Below are positions 1-7,812 of a stretch of DNA of 64,000 nucleotides, in pieces. The notes beneath the pieces are model-generated. The model was not told the DNA's origin, searched no databases, and was given only the letters and a program-made list of their open reading frames with translations. Within the stretch, counting starts at the first letter, position 1. Each line of letters opens with the position of its first letter. Source of the DNA: Paenibacillus sp. FSL R10-2782 (lineage in GTDB: Bacteria; Bacillota; Bacilli; Paenibacillales; Paenibacillaceae); assembly GCF_038592985.1 (NCBI RefSeq), contig NZ_CP151951.1, forward strand, positions 301,001 through 365,000. The letters run 5' to 3'. The position numbers and the translations under genes were made by a program.

Positions 1-946
1 GCATACGGTGGAAGGCTTGCGCCGTGTCTTGTAAAGGGAAAACGCTATCTATAATTGGATGGAGTGCATGGCGCTCCATGAATTGAAGCATATCTGCGAA
101 TTCCTCGCCACTGCCCATGGAGGTGCCGATGATGCTGATTTGAGGGAAAAATATAGACCGCAGCGGAATCTCTATTCGATCTCCTGAGCTTGCGCCAAAT
201 GTAACGATTCGACCGTTCGGTTTGAGGATTTCCAGGTATTTATCGAACGTAGCAGGGCCGATACTGTCAAGGATCAGATCCACGGCGTCTCCGTTCACAC
301 TTTCTTTCCAATCGCCATGGCTGTCAAATGCATGATTAGCGCCATGGGCGAGGGCAGCTTGTCTTTTCGCTTCGCTACGTGATGTGACGCTGACCCGTGC
401 GCCCGCCGCTAAAGCCATAAGCATGGCATACGTGGCTACACCGCCGCCAATGCCGGGAATGAGGACATGCTCACCCTGCTGTAATTGGCCTCTGGTAAAG
501 AGAGCGCGGTAAGCGGTTAAAGCAGACAAAGGTAGCACCCCTGCTTCGTCCCAAGATAGGTAAGCTGGCTTGCGGACGGCATTTTGGAAGGGGATGATAA
601 CCGATTCAGCGAATGTCCCGTCTGAGGGTCCGCCCAGAATGGTTGGAACCAAGGGAATGTGGTGCGTATGCTCCCATCCGATACATGGATTAATGATTAC
701 ATCGGTGCCTACCAGCGAGATTGGGACGCCATCGCCCACAGCCTCGATCACGCCTGCGCCATCCGACCCGAGAATGAGTGGGGCATCGTTGGCGGTTCGA
801 TCCGCCATGAGGAACAGATCTCGGTGGTTCAAGCCTGCGGCTTGGAGCCTTACCTTCACTTCGTCGTGCCCCGGCTGTCTGTCCGTAACTTCTTTATACA
901 TAAGGCCCTCAAGGCCGTTTTTGCTGGCATGTATCATGGCTTTCAT
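1..946 (-). CDS. MDR-family zinc-type alcohol dehydrogenase / quinone reductase (3' end outside window)
   Basis: This gene reads leftward off the window edge, so about 315 residues are visible and the C-terminus is missing. The ATG at 946 follows a clear GGGAGGTTT ribosome site. The protein starts [13 protein letters not shown] and has the medium-chain dehydrogenase layout: an N-terminal GroES-like domain ([10 protein letters not shown], then [16 protein letters not shown]) and a Rossmann NAD(P)-binding domain ([15 protein letters not shown], then [13 protein letters not shown]). The family reduces quinones or oxidises alcohols with NAD(P)H in the cytosol. It lies divergent from the LysR gene 135 bp away, which suggests control by that regulator (inference). 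The exact substrate cannot be read from the sequence. Confidence 0.9.
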   Translation of the reverse strand, partial: MKAMIHASKNGLEGLMYKEVTDRQPGHDEVKVRLQAAGLNHRDLFLMADRTANDAPLILGSDGAGVIEAVGDGVPISLVGTDVIINPCIGWEHTHHIPLVPTILGGPSDGTFAESVIIPFQNAVRKPAYLSWDEAGVLPLSALTAYRALFTRGQLQQGEHVLIPGIGGGVATYAMLMALAAGARVSVTSRSEAKRQAALAHGANHAFDSHGDWKESVNGDAVDLILDSIGPATFDKYLEILKPNGRIVTFGASSGDRIEIPLRSIFFPQISIIGTSMGSGEEFADMLQFMERHALHPIIDSVFPLQDTAQAFHRM

Positions 947-1081
947 TGTAAAACCTCCCGTGGTTCGAATTGAGATGCATTTGCATGTATATTGAATTGT
1001 ACAGAGCGATAAGCATCCGGTAAAATGAACAAAATCGAACGTGAGTATCATAAATGATCATACCAAGCAGGTGACGTATAT
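947..1081. promoter_or_regulatory. Divergent intergenic region with LysR-type box candidate
   Basis: The 135-bp spacer between the MDR dehydrogenase and the LysR gene contains a short perfect dyad, ATGCATTTGCAT, at 975-986. LysR regulators usually bind T-N11-A dyads in such divergent spacers. Assignment of this dyad as the operator is inference. Confidence 0.35.
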
Positions 1082-2035
1082 ATGGAAAGCAGTGATTTGA
1101 AAATATTTCAGGCTGTCGCTCGCGAGGGCAGTATCACGAAGGCTGCGCAGGTTTTGAACTATGTACAGTCCAATGTGACCTCCCGGATTCAGCAGCTTGA
1201 GGCACAATTGAACGTACCGCTTTTTCGTCGATCTAATCGGGGAATGACGCTAACGCCGGCAGGAGAGAATCTGCTGGGATATGCGGATACAATCCTGACC
1301 TTGCTGGACGAGGCTGTAAAGTCCACTCAATATTCGGACCATCCTACGGGACCTTTGCGATTGGGCTCGATTGAGACAGCGGCGGTCACGCATTTGACTT
1401 CATTATTGGCGGAATACCACTCACAATACCCGGATGTCCAGCTATCCCTTTTGACAGGCGGAACGCATGATCTCGTACAAAAGGTATTAAATTATGAATT
1501 AGATGGAGCCTTCGTCTATGGGCCTGTCGATGATCCGCATATAGACCATGTTGCGGCCTTTGAAGAGGAATTGGTGCTTATTTCGGAACCGGGGAACAAG
1601 GAGATGGGCGAGCTACTTGCCAAGCCTATGCTGTTTTTCGACGTGGGCTGCACACACCGGGCAAGAGCGGAAGGTTTTTTGAGCGAAACAGGTATTAATG
1701 CCTATCAGATTATGGAATTTGGAACATTGGAAGTAATTCTGGGTGGTGTAGCTTCTGGTCTGGGAGTGTCCATGCTGCCACAATCCTCGATTGCGAAGGC
1801 GGAGAAAACGGGAAGTATTGCTTCACATCGTCTGCCTGAAAAATATCGGAAATTGGAGGTGTGGTTTGTTCATCGGCGGGATTCCGTTTGCTCCAGTGCG
1901 CTGTCAGGCTTGCTTCACTGGATGAAAAGGGATGCTATACTGAATGAGGATTTAATGAAACATCCATCCATCGTAGTACCGGGTGAGCATGTAGTCAATG
2001 GGAGCTATATTCGAGCAAGAATTGCGCAAGATTAG
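1082..2035 (+). CDS. LysR-family transcriptional regulator
   Basis: This 317-residue protein has the typical LysR length. Residues about 3-62 form the winged helix-turn-helix (SDLKIFQAVAREGSITKAAQ, then RIQQLEAQLNVPLFRR). The rest is the effector-binding, periplasmic-binding-protein-like domain (LRLGSIETAAVTHL begins it). The ATG at 1082 follows AGCAGGTGACGTATAT, a modest ribosome site. The gene diverges from the truncated MDR dehydrogenase, the usual LysR target arrangement, so it probably activates or represses that gene and its own. The effector is unknown. Confidence 0.92.
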   Translation: MESSDLKIFQAVAREGSITKAAQVLNYVQSNVTSRIQQLEAQLNVPLFRRSNRGMTLTPAGENLLGYADTILTLLDEAVKSTQYSDHPTGPLRLGSIETAAVTHLTSLLAEYHSQYPDVQLSLLTGGTHDLVQKVLNYELDGAFVYGPVDDPHIDHVAAFEEELVLISEPGNKEMGELLAKPMLFFDVGCTHRARAEGFLSETGINAYQIMEFGTLEVILGGVASGLGVSMLPQSSIAKAEKTGSIASHRLPEKYRKLEVWFVHRRDSVCSSALSGLLHWMKRDAILNEDLMKHPSIVVPGEHVVNGSYIRARIAQD

Positions 2036-2106
2036 AAACAGCTTTCGTGAAGTTAAACATTAGGCTTTACCTATGATGTTAAGCTATACAGCGCGCAGTA
2101 AGCAGA

Positions 2107-2139
2107 AAAAGCAGACGGCTCACAGGAGCGTCTGCTTTT
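2107..2139. terminator. Bidirectional terminator between LysR and GH127 genes
   Basis: A perfect 11-bp stem, AAAAGCAGACG (2107-2117) with CGTCTGCTTTT (2129-2139), separates two converging genes. The A/T tails on both sides let it serve either strand. Confidence 0.85.
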
Positions 2140-2159
2140 CTTGTATATAAGTCATTTTA

Positions 2160-4424
2160 TCATGCAATAGAATGTCTGATCACTCGCAATCCTGCGACCT
2201 TCGCAACCTTGCCTTGTGGATGGGCTGTGAATTGAATCGTAACTTCATTCTTTTGGCTCGTCACAGACAGTGGAAGCTCATAGGCGAACGTTGCAAATTT
2301 ATTCATTTCCTCCGACTCCAGCTTGCCTTCTCCTAACCTCTGACCATCTGCGGTGATAACAAAGTCATGATGAGAGCGATCCGAATCTTTCAGATAAGTC
2401 ACCGCTAATTGGACAGGCTCATCCGGGAGCACCTTCATGACAAAAGAGAACCAGCCTCCAGGCCAGGTATCACGATATTTACGGTTATAGATGGACCCCA
2501 GACTCACATGTTCGCCCGTAAAGGCATGATCCCGTTCTGGCTGCATTTCAGCAGGCTGCACAGCATCCACCGTACGTCGCTCCAGCTCCAACTGGTACGC
2601 TAACGCGGTACGGTATTCCGCCTCTGTTGAGGCCCATTCTTCCTTGGAAAAGAGATCCCAATAGACGGTATAGGAACGATCATACATTTGATAAAACGGG
2701 CGAAGCTCTAAATCACCGACATAGCCTACATCGTTCATCCGGAATACATTTGGCTTGTTCCCGCCAGGAACCAGCTTCGAGGTCAGCGAATCGGTCTCCC
2801 CGATCAGAACAGACGCCAGCAGGCGCTCCTCGTTGGAATCCTGCGCGACAGGACCAAGGTCACCAGCCAGCACAAGCGGACCGTACATAAAAGCAATCCG
2901 GCGCGGGTTATCCGGCATTTCCTCGACTCTTACTGTCATGGGAATGTCGTACTCGACCGTATCCCCATCGTTCCATTCCCGTTCGATTACAACGTAGCTG
3001 GTAGGGCAAGCCTCTGCGGCAAACGCTTGCCCGTTGATTTTAATGATCATGCCTTGTTCCGCCCAATGCGGGCATCTCAGCTTGATCGTGAACCATTTGG
3101 ATTCCTTGCTGATGACACGCAGCGTTCCCCGACCATTTTGCGGAAAGAGAGTCTCTTGTTTTAACTGTACGCCCATCTCATCCCACGTCACGGTCGAAGG
3201 GACATATTGATTGACATAGATTGTTTTTGGCGTGTGAAAATAAATCGCAGTGCCGTACATGGAATGGCTTTCCATCCCGGACCCGACACAGCAGGTAAAA
3301 TCGTCATATTGAGAATTGAAGGACTTGTGCCCACCCATTTCCAGCGATACAAAATAGCATACTCGTCCATCGACAGGCTGCTGTGAAGCCAGAATATGAT
3401 TGAACATTGCCCGTTCATAGTAGTCCGCATACGCTGCATATGCGTCCCATTCGAACATATGCCTCGTTAATTTCAGCATGTTGTAAGTGTTGCAGGTTTC
3501 GCAGGTACCTTCGCCCAAACGGTCATTCAGCTTTCCTGGTTCCCCAAAATGCTCGTTATAGCTATTGCCGCCAATAACGTAGGAATGCTTGTGAACAACC
3601 CGATCCCAGAAAAAGCGGGAGAGATCCGCATATTGCGGTTTTCCGGTCATTTCATATTGCCGTGCAGCGCCAATGATTTTGGGGATTTGGGTATTGGCAT
3701 GTCGTCCTGCCAGCGTATCGTGGTTTACTGCAAGATCGTTCAGCACTTCCCCATGATAAAAGCGTTCCGCCAGCTTCAAGAAGCGCTCTTCCCCGGAATG
3801 CTCCGCCAGATCCGTCAGCACCTCGTTCATGCCGCCAAATTCGCAATGAAGTACCTGCTGTACCTGATCATCGTTCAGTTCCTGGAGTACATCCTCCAGC
3901 CAGTTGCCAAGTTTGATTTCCATTTGCAAAGCCTTGGGATGATGCGCGAGCAGATAGGCATCCCGCAAGCCTGCGAAGAGTTTATGCATGGTGTATAGCG
4001 GCACCCAGCCTCCGTTCAGATCAAAGCCTTGCGAGCGTATATCGCCAGCCTTCACTTCCTCGAAAAGCTCTTTCCCACGCGGAATACCGGAAATGTATCC
4101 GTTTCCATGATTGTTTTGGCATATTTCCAGCTCGTCGATGACATAATGTACTCGTTCAAGCAGTTTTTCGTCACCCGTTGAGGCAAACATCAGCGAGCAG
4201 CCGGACAGATAGTGACCGAGGGTATGCCCGCTGATGCCACGGGATTCCCAGCCCTCATAGTGAGCCGCTTTGGGCTCCAGTCCTGCATATTCACGAAAGC
4301 GCGATAATAGACGATCGGGTTCCAAGCTCAGCAGATAGGCCGCATTCAGCTCCATCGCATGGTAAAGTGGGCCGGAATCAATGCTTACGTTATGCAAGTC
4401 AAAAGCTTTTGCTTTCAAAATCAT
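2160..4424 (-). CDS. Glycoside hydrolase family 127 beta-L-arabinofuranosidase
   Basis: This 754-residue protein belongs to the DUF1680/GH127 family, which releases beta-L-arabinofuranose from plant glycoproteins or arabino-oligosaccharides. It has no signal peptide, so it should act on imported oligosaccharides. The characteristic Zn/Cys active site is visible: E309 and C311 in CETCNTYNML, and C378-C379 in DDFTCCVGSGMESH. In the characterised Bifidobacterium enzyme HypBA1 an E-x-C plus CC set binds zinc, and the first Cys of the pair is the nucleophile. The ATG at 4424 follows AAGGAGCG. The gene diverges from an AraC regulator 124 bp away, which probably controls it. Confidence 0.93.
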   Translation of the reverse strand: MILKAKAFDLHNVSIDSGPLYHAMELNAAYLLSLEPDRLLSRFREYAGLEPKAAHYEGWESRGISGHTLGHYLSGCSLMFASTGDEKLLERVHYVIDELEICQNNHGNGYISGIPRGKELFEEVKAGDIRSQGFDLNGGWVPLYTMHKLFAGLRDAYLLAHHPKALQMEIKLGNWLEDVLQELNDDQVQQVLHCEFGGMNEVLTDLAEHSGEERFLKLAERFYHGEVLNDLAVNHDTLAGRHANTQIPKIIGAARQYEMTGKPQYADLSRFFWDRVVHKHSYVIGGNSYNEHFGEPGKLNDRLGEGTCETCNTYNMLKLTRHMFEWDAYAAYADYYERAMFNHILASQQPVDGRVCYFVSLEMGGHKSFNSQYDDFTCCVGSGMESHSMYGTAIYFHTPKTIYVNQYVPSTVTWDEMGVQLKQETLFPQNGRGTLRVISKESKWFTIKLRCPHWAEQGMIIKINGQAFAAEACPTSYVVIEREWNDGDTVEYDIPMTVRVEEMPDNPRRIAFMYGPLVLAGDLGPVAQDSNEERLLASVLIGETDSLTSKLVPGGNKPNVFRMNDVGYVGDLELRPFYQMYDRSYTVYWDLFSKEEWASTEAEYRTALAYQLELERRTVDAVQPAEMQPERDHAFTGEHVSLGSIYNRKYRDTWPGGWFSFVMKVLPDEPVQLAVTYLKDSDRSHHDFVITADGQRLGEGKLESEEMNKFATFAYELPLSVTSQKNEVTIQFTAHPQGKVAKVAGLRVIRHSIA

Positions 4425-4548
4425 CGCTCCTTAGCTAAGATGAAAGTGTATATTTCTCCACTACATTAGCATTGCCATCACGGTATGTCAGTAGCTTAAC
4501 CATACAATGGGTGGACAAATCCGAACATGAAGCTAAAGAGGCGATAAA

Positions 4549-5442
4549 ATGACTTATCTGAAAGTTAATGTAGATACTCCCATTCAACTGATCTCGGCAG
4601 GCGAGTTTATTTCCGAGGTGCCCTGGAAGCATATGAGTCGTTCTATAGAGAACTTTGAGCTGATCCTTGGTGTGCGGGAGACGGTATATATACGGGAGGA
4701 ACAGGAGCATTTTGAGATCGGGGAAGGAGATATTGTGTTGCTTTATCCCGGTCGTACACATGGAGGATATCAGGAATCATTGCCGGGGGTTACCTTTTAC
4801 TGGTTTCACTTCGATGTTCCTACGACCCCAAATGTATTATCCTATGAAGAAATGAAGCAGGAGACCCGTGCTATGGATGCTCAATTGCAGCGCCATGGCT
4901 TTGTACGGGATATCTATATACCGCAATGCGTGCGTGCGGGCAACGGAGACCGCATTCATATTATCGTTAATCAGATTTTGCATGTAGCCAATTCGCATTA
5001 TCTTACGCATCACAGTGCAAATTATCTGTTCACCTCGCTGCTGATTGAGATATCCGAGCTGGCTCTCAGCCGCTTGATCTCCAGCCCCGCCAGCCCACAG
5101 GGGAATGTGAGCTTTAACAAAATTATCGAGTGGACCCGTATTCATGCGGAAGAACCGATAACCGTGACGGATTTAGCCCGAAAATTCAACTACAACAAGG
5201 ATTATATATCCCGTTTGTTCAAGCAAAATACAGGTATGCGCCCCTTGGAGTTCATTCACAGCATCCGCATCAATAAAGCCAAGGAGCTGATTTCCCGTAC
5301 CGATATGAGCATTAGGCAGGTTGCGGAAGAATCGGGATATACGGATGAGAAGTACTTTATGCGTATGTTTAAAAAAATAGTGAATATGACCCCTTCCCAG
5401 TACCGGAATGCCTATCACAAAACATTTATGAACAAAGTCTGA
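4549..5442 (+). CDS. AraC-family regulator with N-terminal cupin sensor domain
   Basis: This 297-residue protein has an N-terminal AraC-type cupin ligand pocket (about residues 15-100, with IREEQEHFEIGEGDIVLLYP). A two-HTH AraC DNA-binding domain follows at the C-terminus (about residues 190-290, with LARKFNYNKDYISRLFKQNT and IRQVAEESGYTDEKYFMRMF). The start follows AAGAGGCGATAAA. It diverges from the GH127 gene and is most likely an arabinoside-responsive activator of it (inference from neighbourhood). Confidence 0.92.
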   Translation: MTYLKVNVDTPIQLISAGEFISEVPWKHMSRSIENFELILGVRETVYIREEQEHFEIGEGDIVLLYPGRTHGGYQESLPGVTFYWFHFDVPTTPNVLSYEEMKQETRAMDAQLQRHGFVRDIYIPQCVRAGNGDRIHIIVNQILHVANSHYLTHHSANYLFTSLLIEISELALSRLISSPASPQGNVSFNKIIEWTRIHAEEPITVTDLARKFNYNKDYISRLFKQNTGMRPLEFIHSIRINKAKELISRTDMSIRQVAEESGYTDEKYFMRMFKKIVNMTPSQYRNAYHKTFMNKV

Positions 5443-5451
5443 CGGCAAGCC

Positions 5452-5474
5452 AAAGCGCCTAGTGCGCTTTTTTT
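5452..5474 (+). terminator. Terminator after the AraC gene
   Basis: A 7-bp perfect stem, AAAGCGC / GCGCTTT, with a 5-nt loop runs into a T tract, 10 bp after the AraC stop codon. Confidence 0.85.
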
Positions 5475-5569
5475 CTTTTCCATTCCCAAAAATTAACTCT
5501 AATGCATTTCCGCTTGGATCGGGAAATTTTATAGGTAAAACATTAGAGGAGAGTCGGCTAGAATGAACT

Positions 5570-5583
5570 TGTAAGCGTTTCAC
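5570..5583 (+). promoter_or_regulatory. cre (CcpA) box upstream of the mannoside PTS operon
   Basis: TGTAAGCGTTTCAC closely matches the Gram-positive catabolite-responsive element TGWNANCGNTNWCA. It lies 32 bp before the IIA start, where CcpA would block transcription when glucose is present. Confidence 0.65.
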
Positions 5584-5614
5584 TTATAGATAGAAGGGAG
5601 GAGAGACATCCACC

Positions 5615-6070
5615 ATGATTACTAGAGAACAGATTTATCTGGATGAGAAGCTGGAGACAAAATCGGCTGTATTTGAATTTATTGCCCAAGAGGCTGAGAA
5701 GCTGGGTGTCACCGTCCATAGAGAGCAGCTGGTGCAGGATTTGTGGGAAAGGGAGAAGGTATATTCGACGGGCCTTCAGGATCAGTTTGCCATACCTCAT
5801 ACGCAGAGCGAAGCAGTCACAAGACCAGCAGTTTTGGTTATCCGATTACAAGATAGTATTGATTGGGCATCTCATGACGGTAAGCCTGTCCAATATATTT
5901 TCAGTATTTTGGTGCCCAAAGGCTCCGTGGATGTATCCCATTTGCAAATTATTTCCTCACTCGCAACCTTGCTATTGGAGGATTCCTTCAAGGAAGCGGT
6001 AGCGAGCGCCAAGAGTGGCGACGATGTGTATCATTTGCTCGAACAATATACAGAAGGGTTGGTGTCATAA
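5615..6070 (+). CDS. PTS fructose-subfamily EIIA protein
   Basis: This 151-residue protein matches the PTS_EIIA type 2 (fructose/mannitol) domain. H62 in FAIPHTQSEAV is the phosphorylated histidine. It takes phosphate from HPr and passes it to the IIB protein encoded 1 bp downstream. The ATG follows GGGAGGAGAGACATCCACC. It is the first gene of a IIA-IIB-IIC-mannosidase-regulator operon, equivalent to the split domains of an MngA-type mannosylglycerate permease (inference). Confidence 0.93.
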   Translation: MITREQIYLDEKLETKSAVFEFIAQEAEKLGVTVHREQLVQDLWEREKVYSTGLQDQFAIPHTQSEAVTRPAVLVIRLQDSIDWASHDGKPVQYIFSILVPKGSVDVSHLQIISSLATLLLEDSFKEAVASAKSGDDVYHLLEQYTEGLVS

Positions 6071-6071
6071 A

Positions 6072-6389
6072 ATGAAAATTGTAGGCGTTACATCGTGTAT
6101 AGCAGGTTTGGCTCATACCCCCATGGCGGCAAAAGCACTGGAAAAAGCAGCAGCCCAGCTCGGTCACAACATTAAAGTGGAGCAGCAGGGTGCGCTAGGC
6201 CAGGTGAACAAGCTTACGGAGGAAGAGATTGCAGCAGCAGACTTTGTACTGATTGCCTCGGACCAGACGGTGAAGGATGCGGAGCGTTTTGAGGATAAAC
6301 GAATCGTTCGTGTCAAAATCGGTCATGCGGTCAATAATGCGGAAGCGGTTCTCACCAAAGCGGTGGAAGCCATCTCGGCTCAAAAATAA
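6072..6389 (+). CDS. PTS fructose-subfamily EIIB protein
   Basis: This 105-residue protein carries the IIB_fruc signature VTSCIAGLAHTPMAA with phosphorylated C9. It transfers phosphate from IIA to the incoming sugar in the IIC channel. The ATG at 6072 comes one base after the IIA stop. The reading frame closes right after an A5 run (6382-6386). One base fewer in that run would extend the protein by about 32 residues to a stop at 6483 (see findings), so the C-terminus may be naturally or recently truncated. The catalytic domain itself looks complete. Confidence 0.9.
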   Translation: MKIVGVTSCIAGLAHTPMAAKALEKAAAQLGHNIKVEQQGALGQVNKLTEEEIAAADFVLIASDQTVKDAERFEDKRIVRVKIGHAVNNAEAVLTKAVEAISAQK

Positions 6390-6503
6390 GGCTAAGGCAG
6401 AGGAACAGCAACATGTAGTAAAAAAGAAAAGCAGCAGCGTGGCTGCCTTGAATGACAACCGAGTAGCCTTTGGACAACAGTAGTATTCAAGATAGGAGAG
6501 AAC
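6390..6503 (+). other. Coding-like remnant between IIB and IIC
   Basis: This 114-bp gap is unusually long for the operon. In the frame one base off IIB it reads an Ala/Glu/Gln/Lys-rich stretch (NKAKAEEQQHVVKKK, then NDNRVAFGQQ) ending in TAG at 6483. The IIC ribosome site GATAGGAGAG follows 21 bp before the IIC start. It looks like the original C-terminal tail of IIB, put out of frame by one inserted A. Confidence 0.5.
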
Positions 6504-7622
6504 ATGATGAAAAAATGGCTGAGTGAAGCTAAAAAGCATCTGATGACAGGCATATCCTACCTTTTGCCAGTTATTATTGCAGGTTCCCTGATTGTTGCAG
6601 TATGTAAGATTATTGGGCTGACGATGGGTGTCACCGACTTTGGTCCCTATGCAGATAAAAGCGGCTTTCTTCATATTTTATACTTGATCGAAAATGTAGG
6701 CTGGCGCGGAATCGGGCTGCTGAACATGGTGCTGGCCGGATATATCGCCTACTCGATTGCCGACAAGCCTGCGCTTGCCGCGGGGTTGATCGGTGGCGTA
6801 CTGGCACAGGAAACGAACGCCGGTTTTCTGGGTGCTCTCGTTGCCGGGTTCTTTGCCGGATACCTCACCTTATGGGTGAAAAACAAAGTGAAAATCACTG
6901 GACCGGCCGCAGGTTCTGTTCCACTGATTATTTTACCGCTCATTACCGTAGGCTTAACAGGCATTCTTATGTCTGTCATTCTGGGTGGACCGCTCAGTGC
7001 CATTAACGAAGGACTTGTGAACTGGATCAAGCATATGAGTGAAAGCGGAACCAGTACCCTGGTGCTTGCCCTGATTTTGGGCGCCATGATCGGGTTCGAC
7101 CTTGGCGGTCCTGTCAATAAAGCGGCCTGGATGGCGGGAAATGCATTATTCCTGTCAGGTGTGTATTTGCCTAATATTTTCGTAAACATTGCCATCTGTA
7201 TTCCACCATTGGGCTATGGACTTGCCACTCTGATTCTGAAACGTCGTTTTTCCAAAACGTATCGGGAAGCTGGAAAAGGCTCGGTCATCATGGGCATTAT
7301 CGGAATCACCGAAGGGGCTATTCCCTTTACATTGCGCAACCCTGCCAAGCTGATTCCGTTGAACATGATTGCCTGTGCGGCAGGTGCTGCATTGACAGCC
7401 TTGCTGGGCGCACACGTCATCATGCCTCCAATCGGCGGCTTGTATGGCGCGGTATCTGTAGGTGCTCCGTTTGCTTATCTGGCTGGAGGGATTGTGGGGG
7501 CTTTAATCATTGTAGCGGGAACCCTGCTCGTCAACTTCCGTGAGGAAGAAAAGCAACAGACTGATACGAAGGAAGCGTCCGTCAAGAAAAATGGAGAAGA
7601 CATCGAACTGGTATTTGACTAA
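6504..7622 (+). CDS. PTS fructose-subfamily EIIC permease
   Basis: This 372-residue membrane protein has about nine hydrophobic segments and the PTS_EIIC type 2 signature region (GFDLGGPVNKAAWMAG, then GITEGAIPFTLRNP). It forms the sugar channel that works with the preceding IIA and IIB. The start is preceded by GATAGGAGAGAAC. The C-terminus ends in a charged tail (REEEKQQTDTKEASVKKNGE) that is probably cytosolic. Substrate is inferred from the downstream GH38 alpha-mannosidase as an alpha-mannoside such as 2-O-alpha-mannosylglycerate. Confidence 0.93.
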   Translation: MMKKWLSEAKKHLMTGISYLLPVIIAGSLIVAVCKIIGLTMGVTDFGPYADKSGFLHILYLIENVGWRGIGLLNMVLAGYIAYSIADKPALAAGLIGGVLAQETNAGFLGALVAGFFAGYLTLWVKNKVKITGPAAGSVPLIILPLITVGLTGILMSVILGGPLSAINEGLVNWIKHMSESGTSTLVLALILGAMIGFDLGGPVNKAAWMAGNALFLSGVYLPNIFVNIAICIPPLGYGLATLILKRRFSKTYREAGKGSVIMGIIGITEGAIPFTLRNPAKLIPLNMIACAAGAALTALLGAHVIMPPIGGLYGAVSVGAPFAYLAGGIVGALIIVAGTLLVNFREEEKQQTDTKEASVKKNGEDIELVFD

Positions 7623-7640
7623 ATTTTTCCTAAACTTCAC

Positions 7641-7776
7641 TAGATAAGTTGAATTCAAAAAATGCACATTAAAACGAAGTAGACGGAATGGTGCTGTACA
7701 AGCGAAGCGGTGGCGATGGGAAGCATCATCCGACTGAGCAGTGACACAATATGAAACTTTTAAGTTCAGCTTATAT
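7641..7776 (+). repeat. Copy A of a ~137-bp MITE-like structured repeat
   Basis: This intergenic element lies between the IIC and alpha-mannosidase genes. Its ends form imperfect terminal inverted repeats of about 20 bp (16 of 20 match) that begin with TA. Its 68-bp core (7680-7747) matches the inverted copy at 21367-21434 at 58 of 68 positions. The core folds as a hairpin (GATGG/TCATC inside CGGT/ACTG), and differences from copy B keep G-U pairing. It contains no ORF of note. Confidence 0.75.
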
Positions 7777-7812
7777 AAATAGAAGATAGACAACATGGAG
7801 GGAGATAGAGAT

